Assembly: GCA_035299065.1 (NCBI GenBank)
Contig: DATGXI010000077.1
Span: 1 to 64,000 of the forward strand
DNA: 64,000 nucleotides
Source of the DNA: DASPJQ01 sp035299065
Lineage (GTDB): Bacteria; Bacteroidota; Bacteroidia; Flavobacteriales_D; UBA2798
Reading direction: 5' to 3'
The translations under genes and the position numbers were made by a program. The notes under the pieces are model-generated. The model ran no database searches, was not told the DNA's origin, and worked only from the letters and a program-made list of their open reading frames with translations. This document shows, in pieces, positions 25,042 through 32,864 of the stretch (its first letter is position 1; each line of letters begins with the position of its first letter).

Positions 25042-26445
25042 ATGCTCTACGATGTAATCATCATAGGTGGTGGTCCCACCGGTTCAACTGCGGCAACATA
25101 CCTTGCACGTTACGGTTATAAAGTACTCGTGCTGGAGCGCGAAAAATTTCCGCGTCCACACGTTGGTGAATCATTGCTCCCTTTCTGTTACGAGATTTTT
25201 AAAGAGTTGGGTGTATGGGATGAGATGAAAAAACGCTTTGTGCGTAAACCTGCTGCACGTTTCAGTAACCACGATGGAAGCGCCACATCAACCTGGTGTT
25301 TTAAAAACGTATTGCACGATGAGAGTTATTTATCGTTTCACGTAATACGCGCTTATTTTGATGATATGCTTTTGAAAAACTCCCGCAAAAATGGGGCAGA
25401 AGCACTGGAACAAATGAACGTGGAAAAAGTGAATTTAGATGCGCCTGATGGAAATGTTAGCGTTGAAGCAAAAGATCACGAAGGAAAAACGCATGTGTTT
25501 AACGGAAAATATTTATTGGATGCAAGCGGGCAGGACACATTTCTGGGAAAACGTTTGGGCGGAAAAACAGCTTACCAGGACCTGGACAGGATAGCCTTTT
25601 TAGCACACTGGGGCGGGGTTGACTACACGCACGGCATTGACCTTGGATATTTGAATATTGCGTACCTGGAGCAGCATAAAAGCGGCTGGTTTGGATTGCA
25701 GCCGGTAGGGAAGGACCGTGTGAGCGTTGGCCTGGTTATTGACCGTAAATATTTAAAGGCTGAAAAAGAAAAATTCAAAAAGCAGGGCATTGACGATTGG
25801 CAAAAAGCACTGTACCTGCAGGAAATTACCAATACCAAAATCACCCATGATTTGATCATAAAGCCGGGGGCAAAAATTGTGCAGGAAATGATTATTGTTT
25901 CTGACTTCAGTTATTTTGCCGAAAAGCAGTACGGAAAAAACTGGGCCATGATTGGCGATGCCGGTAAATTCCTGGATCCTATTTTTGCATCAGGTGTTTA
26001 TTTAGGCATGTTCAGCGCCCGCATGTATGCAAAAGCACTGCATACACGTTTTACCGAAGGCATTGAGAAATCAGAAGCCGAAATTGCAGCCGCCATGAAA
26101 CACATTTCAGGCGCATATGAACTGGTAGAAAAATTCATCAATATTTTTTACGATCCGCAAGGCTTTAATTTGGCCGAAATGTCGTCAACGTCAGAATCCA
26201 ATTACAAAAACTACGAAACCGCCTTTTCACTCACGCATTATTTATTGGCTGGCGACTTTTTTAACCGTTACGAAACCTACAGCGGATTTTTGGATATGCT
26301 GAAAAACCCCAAGCAATTTGCCCGCTGGAAAAACCTGGTGGTGCACAAGCCGCTTAAGGATGTTAACCCGTGTGACAACACCTGGGAAGAGGTTTTTGGC
26401 GACATTGATGAGGAGTTTTGTAGAAGCGTGGGGCAGGTGGATTGA
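25042..26445 (+). CDS. FAD-dependent oxidoreductase, halogenase paralogue without WxWxIP
   Basis: This 467-residue tandem paralogue of the preceding enzyme has GGGPTGSTA, FPRPHVGESLLP, a lysine at 69 (VRKPAARF), WAMIGDAGKFLDP and LLAGDFF. At the WxWxIP site it reads GWFGLQPVG, so the halogenase tunnel signature is lost while the FAD and lysine positions stay. It may be a hydroxylase, a reductase or a halogenase with altered chemistry. A second enzyme of this type could act on a different carbon or on a later intermediate. It ends the biosynthetic block; the AT-rich ATPase operon follows. Confidence 0.75.
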   Translation: MLYDVIIIGGGPTGSTAATYLARYGYKVLVLEREKFPRPHVGESLLPFCYEIFKELGVWDEMKKRFVRKPAARFSNHDGSATSTWCFKNVLHDESYLSFHVIRAYFDDMLLKNSRKNGAEALEQMNVEKVNLDAPDGNVSVEAKDHEGKTHVFNGKYLLDASGQDTFLGKRLGGKTAYQDLDRIAFLAHWGGVDYTHGIDLGYLNIAYLEQHKSGWFGLQPVGKDRVSVGLVIDRKYLKAEKEKFKKQGIDDWQKALYLQEITNTKITHDLIIKPGAKIVQEMIIVSDFSYFAEKQYGKNWAMIGDAGKFLDPIFASGVYLGMFSARMYAKALHTRFTEGIEKSEAEIAAAMKHISGAYELVEKFINIFYDPQGFNLAEMSSTSESNYKNYETAFSLTHYLLAGDFFNRYETYSGFLDMLKNPKQFARWKNLVVHKPLKDVNPCDNTWEEVFGDIDEEFCRSVGQVD

Positions 26446-26490
26446 CCTGCTTCACATTTTAATTATTTGATTATAAATAAAATAACCAAT

Positions 26491-26564
26491 TAACAAAGTT
26501 TTTATTGTTAAAATTATTGACAATAAAATTTTTGTCATTACTTTTGACAATAAAATTATTGTCA
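26491..26564 (+). promoter_or_regulatory. Triple 27-bp operator array and overlapping promoter of the ATPase operon
   Basis: Three 20-nt dyads start at 26491, 26518 and 26545, exactly 27 bp apart, with 7-nt spacers. All share (T)(A/G)ACAA-N8-TTGT(T/C)A. The third is TGACAATAAAATTATTGTCA with 8-bp perfect arms, and its last A is the A of the ATG at 26564. A promoter fits within the array: TTG at 26517-26519, 19 nt, then TACTTTTG at 26539-26546. A protein binding the dyads would block polymerase and possibly ribosome access. Autorepression by a winged-helix protein of the operon is inference. Confidence 0.7.
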
Positions 26565-27718
26565 TGAAAAATACCTTAGGGAGTCCAGCAAGAGGGGATG
26601 CTTTTTATCAAAGGGACAAAGAAATCAATCATATTTATAAAACCTTAGAAACAGGAACAGCAATTTATTTGGCTGCGCCCAGGCGTGTTGGAAAAACGTC
26701 AATTCTTCGAAGGCTTGAAGAATTTCCAAAGAGCGGATTCCAGTTCATATATGTAATTACTGAATCAATTGACAATTCAAATGACTTTTTCAAGGAAATT
26801 TTTGATCAATTATTAAAAAGCGATTTCATAAAAAGAAGTACGAAATTACTTGAATTAAGTAAGAGGATTCTTAATGGTGCACTCGATCGAGTAAGTGAGT
26901 TTAACGGAGTTAAAACTAAAGAACCGAAGGAACCCAATTATTATGACATACTTATAGAACTATTTACAAGTGTCACTGATGAAATTGACAGAGTTGTAAT
27001 AATGATAGATGAGTTTCCTCAAACAATTCAGAATATTTTAGATAAATCAGGTAAACCCGAGGCCCAACGTTTTTTACAAATGAATCGTGAGATCCGATTA
27101 AATCACCAGGTATTAAAGAGGTTTACTTTTATTTACACGGGTTCAATATCGCTGTTCCCAATGGTTGAAAAAGTCGCCTCACTTACTTCAGTAAATGACA
27201 TTCGAACAGTTCCGGTAAATCCTTTAACTGAAAAGGACGCAAAAGAATTCATTACGCGGTTAATGGAAGAAACACCCGTATATATAGATAATACAACAAT
27301 TGAATATATCATTAAAAAAATAAAATGGTTAATACCATTTCATTTACAGCTCATTCAATATGAAATAATTGAATTGTGTGATGTCGAACCAGCAGTAACT
27401 TGTGATGTGGTTGATCAGGCGTTTGATCAAATTGTTCAAAATAGAAATAAACCACAATTTGAACCTTATTTTGAAAGGCTTCAAAAGCTTTTTAAAGGGA
27501 ATATCTATTTGTTTGTAATGGATGTATTAAAGTATACAGCATCAAATGATGTCATAACGAAAGCGGTATTACATAATATGAGTGTAAAAAATAATCTTGA
27601 AGAGGTGAAATCTGTATTGGAGACGTTGGAGGGCGATGGATATTTATTTAAAAATGAAGACGTTTATCAATATACATCCCCAGTTTTGCAATTATGGTGT
27701 AAAAAATTTATTTGTTAA
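26564..27718 (+). CDS. P-loop ATPase with C-terminal winged helix (archaeal-ATPase-like)
   Basis: This 384-residue protein has a Walker A APRRVGKTS with Lys44 and a Walker B VVIMIDEFP with Asp149/Glu150, plus a sensor-like FIYTGSISL strand. The order, and the YQRDKEI start before Walker A, are typical of the archaeal-ATPase (PF01637-like) STAND-related families. Residues about 310-380 look like a winged helix (VLETLEGDGYLFKNED), which could bind the dyads upstream. Arginine codons AGA/AGG and strong A+T bias differ from the genes on both sides, suggesting transfer. Two nt separate it from the second ATPase. Confidence 0.8.
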   Translation: MKNTLGSPARGDAFYQRDKEINHIYKTLETGTAIYLAAPRRVGKTSILRRLEEFPKSGFQFIYVITESIDNSNDFFKEIFDQLLKSDFIKRSTKLLELSKRILNGALDRVSEFNGVKTKEPKEPNYYDILIELFTSVTDEIDRVVIMIDEFPQTIQNILDKSGKPEAQRFLQMNREIRLNHQVLKRFTFIYTGSISLFPMVEKVASLTSVNDIRTVPVNPLTEKDAKEFITRLMEETPVYIDNTTIEYIIKKIKWLIPFHLQLIQYEIIELCDVEPAVTCDVVDQAFDQIVQNRNKPQFEPYFERLQKLFKGNIYLFVMDVLKYTASNDVITKAVLHNMSVKNNLEEVKSVLETLEGDGYLFKNEDVYQYTSPVLQLWCKKFIC

Positions 27719-27720
27719 TT

Positions 27721-30246
27721 ATGATTGAAAACAAACTCTATAATCCGGCAGGTCAATCTAAAGAATGGTTGATTGAACATTTTATTGTACGTAGTAAGGT
27801 ATTTGAGAAAATTTTTAAAGATATTCAAAGCAGTAAAATGACCTACCCTGAACAACATTATTTGATTCAAGGCCAAAGGGGTGCTGGAAAGACAACTTTA
27901 TTATTAAGGCTTAAATATGAGATTGAAAATTCAACAGAATTAAATTCTTGGCTATTGCCAGTTTTTTTTAACGAGGAAACATATGATGTAACTACACTGT
28001 CAGATTTGTGGGAAAAACTTTTAAAGTACTGTGATGAGTATTGGGGAACGGGAGGTATTTATTATAAAAAAACTAATGAATTTCTAAATACAAATGATTA
28101 CGAAAAAAGATGTTTTGATTATTTGTTGGAGGTGCTAAAAGACAAAGAAAAAAAAATTATTATTTTTTTTGATAATTTTAGTCAGTTGTTTTTAGAACTT
28201 TTAAGTGAAAAAGAACAGCATAGATTAAGAGAAATCTTAATGACAAAATCTGAGATTAGGATAATAGGAGCTTCTGCCAATTCAGTTGAGGACTTATACA
28301 ACTATTCAAAGCCATTTTATGAATTTTTTAAAATCATAAGACTTGAAGGACTTAACAAATCAGAAACCATAGAATTGATGCAGACCCTATTCAGAAAATC
28401 TGGAAAAGAATTGGACATTAAAAGAAGCAAGGCAAAAATCGAAACTTTAACAATACTAACGGGTGGTGTAATAAGAACTCTTATGTTGATATATGAGGTT
28501 ATTTTAGGAGATGAGGATGGATCTGCTTTAAAAGATCTTGAAATAATTTTAGATAGAGTAACTCCTTTGTATAAACATATAGTTGAAGAACTACCTACGC
28601 AACAAAGAAAAATTGTAGATGTAATTGCAAAAAAATGGGATGCTGTGAAGGCACACGAGGTGGCGAGTAATATACGAGATAATGGTAAATTAATGACGAG
28701 CAAAACGATTTCCGCCCAATTGCACCAATTAGAAAAAAATGGCATTATTGACAAAAAATTCACTAATTCTAAAAATCATTTATATCAATTAAAAGAAAGA
28801 TTTTTTAATATTTGGTACTTAATGCGTCATGGAGGCGATACGGACAAACGCAGAGTGGTTTGGTTAACAAGATTTTTAGAAAGTTGGTATGAGGAAGGAG
28901 ATCAATTGGAAGAATTTATTCAGAATCACGTTAAACGTCTTAAATCTGGCAATTACAATCCAAACTCTGCTTTAATTATCTCCGAAGCAATAATACATTC
29001 AAAAAAAATGGATATTAAATTTCTTGATGTGTTATTAAATGAAACTTCGGCTATTTTAAATAGTGAGCAAAAAAAACAATTACCGGATTCGTATTCAATA
29101 AAACTAAATTTCGCGTTAAAATATTTTGAGAACTTTGAGTACCAAAAAGCTGCAAGCGCGTTAGAGGCAATTGAAGACAAAAGTAATATGATAAATATTG
29201 CCCTCGCACAAACCTATATTTCCTGCAGAAATTTTAATTCAGCTAAAAAAGCTATCTCAAAGATCGTTTCTGAGGATACAACGGAAAAATTTGAAATAGG
29301 AAAAGTTTACTGGGGATTAAAGGAGTTTGAGTTATCTAATAAATATTTAATGGAAGTAGTTTTGGATTTCCCTGGCGAAGCGCATTTAGCAATCGCTAGT
29401 AATTTCGGGGCAATGGGTAAGGTTGATATGGCTCTTGAGTATTATTTACTTGCAATTCAAACTACAAATGAAGCATATGAACCACTTATAGATTTCTGCA
29501 TTGATATTGAGGATTATGAAAATGCAACTAAATACGCTTTAGAAGGAATTTCTAAAGGAATGCAAGATCTTAACAAAAGCTTAATTGAAGTTTATATTGG
29601 TTGGGGAAAAGAAGGGGAAGCACAGAAGCTAATTGACGATTTTTTGAATAAATATCCGGAAGATCCGGATTTCTGGCACTTGCTTGGCACTTTAAGATAT
29701 TTTAATGGACGCTTTCAAGAGGCATATGATAACATGATGAAGGCAAATACTTTATATATTTCAGCAAATGTAAAAAATACGTATTTCGCGTTAAATAATC
29801 ATCTTATTCTCGACTATCTAATACAAAACGGAAGAAGTAAACAAAGTGCATTAGATATTATTAATGAATTCGACTTTGACCTGCCAATAGTTTTGTTATT
29901 AAAGTCAATTGTATATTTTTGGAACAATGAGTACGAAAAGGGGAATAGTGCAATCCAACGGTTTTTCGATTTGGAATTGTCTGAAGAGGACTCAAAACGC
30001 GAACTATGGGCAATTGAAAAAGCACTAATAATTTTATTAGCAAAAGGACAGTCACATTTAAGTTTTAACATATTTAATAACGAAAAATGGAATTTAAAGG
30101 ATAGAATGAAACCCATTTATTATGCACTTATGACATTTCTAAAAGATGAGCATCCAAACGAAATTTTAAAAATGGGAGAAGAATTAAAGCAGCCAGTAGA
30201 AGATGTTATTGCAAGGATAAAGGAATATGAGTTAAAATATAAGTAA
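27721..30246 (+). CDS. STAND-like P-loop ATPase with winged helix and TPR-like repeats
   Basis: I start at the ATG at 27721, 2 nt after the first ATPase; a TTG at 27712 is an alternative. The 841 residues have Walker A GQRGAGKTTL with Lys57 and a Walker B IIFFDNF in which the second acidic residue is Asn152. A winged-helix block (VASNIRDN to NGIIDKKF) lies at about 295-350, followed by the phrase FFNIWYLMRHG seen in archaeal-ATPase relatives. From about 430 to the end the helical pairs look like TPR repeats (for example YPEDPDFWHLLGTLRYF). Such a layout often serves as a sensor: repeats detect a ligand and the NTPase oligomerises. No effector domain is visible. Confidence 0.8.
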   Translation: MIENKLYNPAGQSKEWLIEHFIVRSKVFEKIFKDIQSSKMTYPEQHYLIQGQRGAGKTTLLLRLKYEIENSTELNSWLLPVFFNEETYDVTTLSDLWEKLLKYCDEYWGTGGIYYKKTNEFLNTNDYEKRCFDYLLEVLKDKEKKIIIFFDNFSQLFLELLSEKEQHRLREILMTKSEIRIIGASANSVEDLYNYSKPFYEFFKIIRLEGLNKSETIELMQTLFRKSGKELDIKRSKAKIETLTILTGGVIRTLMLIYEVILGDEDGSALKDLEIILDRVTPLYKHIVEELPTQQRKIVDVIAKKWDAVKAHEVASNIRDNGKLMTSKTISAQLHQLEKNGIIDKKFTNSKNHLYQLKERFFNIWYLMRHGGDTDKRRVVWLTRFLESWYEEGDQLEEFIQNHVKRLKSGNYNPNSALIISEAIIHSKKMDIKFLDVLLNETSAILNSEQKKQLPDSYSIKLNFALKYFENFEYQKAASALEAIEDKSNMINIALAQTYISCRNFNSAKKAISKIVSEDTTEKFEIGKVYWGLKEFELSNKYLMEVVLDFPGEAHLAIASNFGAMGKVDMALEYYLLAIQTTNEAYEPLIDFCIDIEDYENATKYALEGISKGMQDLNKSLIEVYIGWGKEGEAQKLIDDFLNKYPEDPDFWHLLGTLRYFNGRFQEAYDNMMKANTLYISANVKNTYFALNNHLILDYLIQNGRSKQSALDIINEFDFDLPIVLLLKSIVYFWNNEYEKGNSAIQRFFDLELSEEDSKRELWAIEKALIILLAKGQSHLSFNIFNNEKWNLKDRMKPIYYALMTFLKDEHPNEILKMGEELKQPVEDVIARIKEYELKYK

Positions 30247-30404
30247 TGGAGTATCTTAACAAAACCAGCAATGCTAAAATTGTTTAATTTCGCGCCACAC
30301 ACCCACTTCAACTCCCCTTATCCAACTTCCTGCCGGAAAGCGAATACGGGACCAGTTCACACCACTTTAGTACAGGTAAATAATATCAGGTTAAACTTTA
30401 TACT

Positions 30405-31007
30405 ATGAGCAAATACATACAAACCAACAACAATTATCCGGGCATTTTGGAAATGCTTTGGTACAAGCCGGCTACCGGCAGTAAAATGACCGCCCTGGCC
30501 CACCAGCTTCTTTTAGGAAAATCAGGACTTACTTCAGGCGAACGCGAAACAATAGCGGCTTATACATCGGCCCTCAACAACTGCGAATTTTGCTGCGCTT
30601 CACACAACGGTGCCGTAAACTGCCACCTTAAGTCAGATACCAAACCTGGTGATTACCTAAGCCCTGAGTTCATGGCCAAACAAACGCCAAAAATGAAAGC
30701 CATGCTGGCCCTGGCATCACAGGTACAGCAAGGTGGAAAACATGTGACAAAGGAAGCAATTGATGCTGCAAAGGCTGCCGGGGCAAGTGATGAGGACATT
30801 CATGACGGAATATTGGTTGCTGCTGCTTTTTGCATGTTCAACAGGTATGTTGACGGGTTGGGTACCCGTGTTTCAAATGAAGAAGATTACCGTGATACGG
30901 GCATACGCCTGGGTACAAAAGGTTACCGGTTTCCACCACGATTTATGTATTGGCTGGTACGAAGGATACTGAACAAGCGCTACGCACCCGGGTCAAAGTT
31001 TGTTTAG
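30405..31007 (+). CDS. AhpD-like carboxymuconolactone decarboxylase-family protein
   Basis: This 200-residue helical protein has the AhpD redox motif CEFCCASH: Cys60, Cys63 and His66, preceded by acidic residues Glu46/Glu48. Such proteins reduce peroxides or keep a peroxiredoxin reduced. The fold usually forms trimers or larger. The start codon sits directly after a TTTATACT stretch. It does not look related to the ATPase operon before it (158-nt gap); the sequence between holds nothing I can name. Confidence 0.82.
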   Translation: MSKYIQTNNNYPGILEMLWYKPATGSKMTALAHQLLLGKSGLTSGERETIAAYTSALNNCEFCCASHNGAVNCHLKSDTKPGDYLSPEFMAKQTPKMKAMLALASQVQQGGKHVTKEAIDAAKAAGASDEDIHDGILVAAAFCMFNRYVDGLGTRVSNEEDYRDTGIRLGTKGYRFPPRFMYWLVRRILNKRYAPGSKFV

Positions 31008-31060
31008 GCGTTTAAGAGATATATGGCCAAAAGAATCACAACGGTATAAATACTTATTTG

Positions 31061-31076
31061 CCGGTTGATCAACCGG
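31061..31076. promoter_or_regulatory. 16-bp perfect palindrome, candidate operator
   Basis: CCGGTTGATCAACCGG is its own reverse complement and lies 23 nt before the start of the secreted-protein gene at 31100. A further partial copy TACCGGTT follows at 31089. A site for a dimeric regulator is likely; which one is unknown. Confidence 0.5.
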
Positions 31077-31099
31077 TAACTTAGAACGTACCGGTTTTC

Positions 31100-31648
31100 A
31101 TGAAATCATTGTTTTTTGTGTTTTCCCTGGTAGGCCTGTTTATTCAAAATAGCAGGGCCCAGGATTCAATTGCAGGGGTCTATTCAAGAGCCTCGGTCAG
31201 AACGTTTGAATGCTGGTACGATCCAAAATCAGGAACCCATTATATTGATGGACTTGTAATGCCCGATACTACAGAAGTGTCGGTTTACACGCTTAAGGCC
31301 GATGGCACTTTTATACGCCTGGATTGGGGTAGCAGCACCTACAGTTTTGAGGGCATGAAGGACCGTGGAAAGACCTTTGAGCTGACCGGAACCTGGAAAA
31401 TGGTAGACGGGGTTGTGCTCATTATTTTTGAGCGTGAACGAATTTATGAGGACCGGAAAAGGTTGGTTTTGGCGGCCGATCACGACCTCACAAAACGGGT
31501 TATGAGTGCCGATTCGGCCCTTGAAAAAATGTATAAAGACATACTTTGGCCCGCTCGTCACAGAACCTATAAACTAAATGTAAATGGGGATTTTTGCGAG
31601 CTGACCTATTCGGAAGGCACCTATTGCTATAAAAAAATTAAAAGTTAA
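31100..31648 (+). CDS. Secreted protein, unknown function
   Basis: This encodes 182 residues with a clear signal peptide (KSLFFVFSLVGLFIQNSRA, cleaved before QDS). The mature part is beta-rich: YTLKADGTFIRLDWGS, then FELTGTWKMVDGVVLIIF, the strand-turn pattern of lipocalin-like or copper-resistance-like (NlpE-type) repeats, but I cannot assign one. A 16-bp palindrome sits before the start. It is followed by the HxlR gene on the same strand, so it may be under that regulator. Confidence 0.65.
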   Translation: MKSLFFVFSLVGLFIQNSRAQDSIAGVYSRASVRTFECWYDPKSGTHYIDGLVMPDTTEVSVYTLKADGTFIRLDWGSSTYSFEGMKDRGKTFELTGTWKMVDGVVLIIFERERIYEDRKRLVLAADHDLTKRVMSADSALEKMYKDILWPARHRTYKLNVNGDFCELTYSEGTYCYKKIKS

Positions 31649-31689
31649 TCATTTAAATATCAGTCATATTTCATCATATTACTTTTAAT

Positions 31690-31728
31690 TTGCAAGTAAT
31701 ATTAATTCAATTACTTGCAAATTGCAAG
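31690..31728. promoter_or_regulatory. HxlR operator region, two nested palindromes
   Basis: An 11-bp perfect inverted repeat (TTGCAAGTAAT at 31690-31700 and ATTACTTGCAA at 31710-31720) overlaps a second one, CTTGCAAATTGCAAG at 31714-31728 (7-bp arms around one A). Both use the half-site TTGCAA. They lie directly before the HxlR-family gene, so autoregulation is the simplest reading. A TTG at 31715-31717 inside the second dyad pairs with the -7 box at 31736. Confidence 0.6.
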
Positions 31729-31735
31729 TTTTATT

Positions 31736-31743
31736 TATCTTTG
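31736..31743 (+). promoter_or_regulatory. Candidate -7 box of the HxlR gene
   Basis: TATCTTTG fits TAnnTTTG exactly. TTG at 31715-31717 is 18 nt upstream. The ATG at 31748 follows only 4 nt later, so transcripts may be leaderless. Confidence 0.45.
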
Positions 31744-31747
31744 TTTT

Positions 31748-32167
31748 ATGAAGGTAAAACAGCGGTATTTCAGGAGCGAATGTCCCATAAGTGCGGCCCT
31801 TGACATGATAGGTGACCGTTGGTCGTTACTCATCATACGTGACATGGCTCTTAGGGGTAAAACCAGCTACAAAGAGTTTGCTGAAGGCACAGAAAAAATA
31901 GCCACCAACATACTGGCCCACCGCCTGGCACTTTTGGAGGCAAGCGGCATTATTACCAAAAAACCCCATGCGCAAAACAAGGTCAAAATTGTGTACCAGT
32001 TAACCCAAAAGGGAATTGACCTGGTGCCCATTTTGGTAGACCTTATATTATGGACTGAAAGCTATCACGGGGTTGATGAACGTACCGAACAATTTGCCAA
32101 CCTGGTGCGCATGGACCGTGAAGGGGTAGTAGGAAGCATTATGAAAAAACTGCAGCCGGTTGAATAA
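31748..32167 (+). CDS. HxlR-family winged-helix transcriptional regulator
   Basis: I choose the ATG at 31748; a longer frame from 31715 would run through the palindromes and the -7 box. The 139 residues carry the HxlR core: CPISAALDMIGDRWSLLIIR with Cys12, then EGTEKIATNILAHRLALLE as recognition helix region and a wing near KVKIVYQLTQKG. Members sense aldehydes, quinones or oxidants through the N-terminal Cys. The AhpD-like gene and the secreted-protein gene upstream are plausible targets. Confidence 0.85.
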   Translation: MKVKQRYFRSECPISAALDMIGDRWSLLIIRDMALRGKTSYKEFAEGTEKIATNILAHRLALLEASGIITKKPHAQNKVKIVYQLTQKGIDLVPILVDLILWTESYHGVDERTEQFANLVRMDREGVVGSIMKKLQPVE

Positions 32168-32194
32168 ACCCCGCCAAACAGTAAGTCAAAAATC

Positions 32195-32228
32195 AAAAAA
32201 GGGCTGGAAACCTAATCCCAACCCTTTG
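32195..32228 (-). terminator. Stem-loop terminator between HxlR and the amidase gene
   Basis: On the minus strand GCAAAGGGTTGGG pairs with the CCAGCCCTTT side and is followed by a T-run (the A-run at 32195-32200 on +). One C is bulged. It serves the amidase transcript, and may also act for the convergent HxlR gene. Confidence 0.6.
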
Positions 32229-32264
32229 CTCATTCCTGATTTAAAAATGTACGTTTAACCCTGT

Positions 32265-32864
32265 TTATTTAGCAAGGCAATTAATGATTTTAGTGGCAAT
32301 TTCTTCCTGGCCGGCTTCACTGGCAAGGTAACTGCGGTCATTGGCGTTTGTCATATAACCCAACTCAAGCAACATACCCGGACATTGCGTTTGTTTTAAC
32401 ACATATAAATTGGCGTCCTTTACTTCGCGTTTGGCAAGTTTACTACCCGAAAGGGCGGTAATCATATTCTCAGCATGTTCAAACGAGGTTTCATAATGCG
32501 AGCTGTTTTTTGATACAAAAGCACCAATACCATGGTCCTTTTTATCCTGCGAAAAATTTATGTGAAGCGAGATCAATAAATCAGGGTTCATGGAATTGAT
32601 TTTTTGCACGCGTTCATTGAGCGAAAGAAAGGAATCATCCTCGCGCAATAAAATTATTTCAAGGTTATTTCCGCCATTAAGTGATTTGATTTTGGAGGCA
32701 ATATTATGTACCAATTCCTTTTCGGTAAGCTCATCGTGAGCCACACCAAAGTCCTCACCACCATGGCCGGCATCAATTACAATGGTTTTTTTGCCGCGGG
32801 GCGCTATAAATGCAAAGCATAGGAATATAAGGGCTAGTCCTGCCAGCCTGGCTAGATTTTTCAT
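32265..32864 (-). CDS. N-acetylmuramoyl-L-alanine amidase
   Basis: This 199-residue Amidase_3 enzyme cuts the amide between muramic acid and the stem peptide. An uncleaved or cleaved hydrophobic N-terminus (3-22) exports it. Zinc ligands are His34 (DAGHGGED), Glu48 (LTEKELVHN) and His101 (SLHIN); the catalytic Glu is Glu167 (LLELGYMTN). The domain makes up the whole mature protein, with no SPOR, LysM or regulatory helix like that of AmiC, so it is a minimal form. Confidence 0.92.
   Translation of the reverse strand: MKNLARLAGLALIFLCFAFIAPRGKKTIVIDAGHGGEDFGVAHDELTEKELVHNIASKIKSLNGGNNLEIILLREDDSFLSLNERVQKINSMNPDLLISLHINFSQDKKDHGIGAFVSKNSSHYETSFEHAENMITALSGSKLAKREVKDANLYVLKQTQCPGMLLELGYMTNANDRSYLASEAGQEEIATKIINCLAK

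Noticed and set aside
10460..26445. Flexirubin or aryl-polyene pigment cluster
   Set aside because: No KAS II/chain-length factor, dehydratase, aromatic lyase or several carriers in series are seen.
26491..26564. CRISPR-like repeat
   Set aside because: Only three 20-nt dyads with 7-nt spacers exist, at a promoter. That is an operator array; no cas genes are present.
31715..31747. Longer start for the HxlR gene
   Set aside because: The extra codons run through the palindromes and the -7 box; HxlR proteins normally begin close to the Cys.
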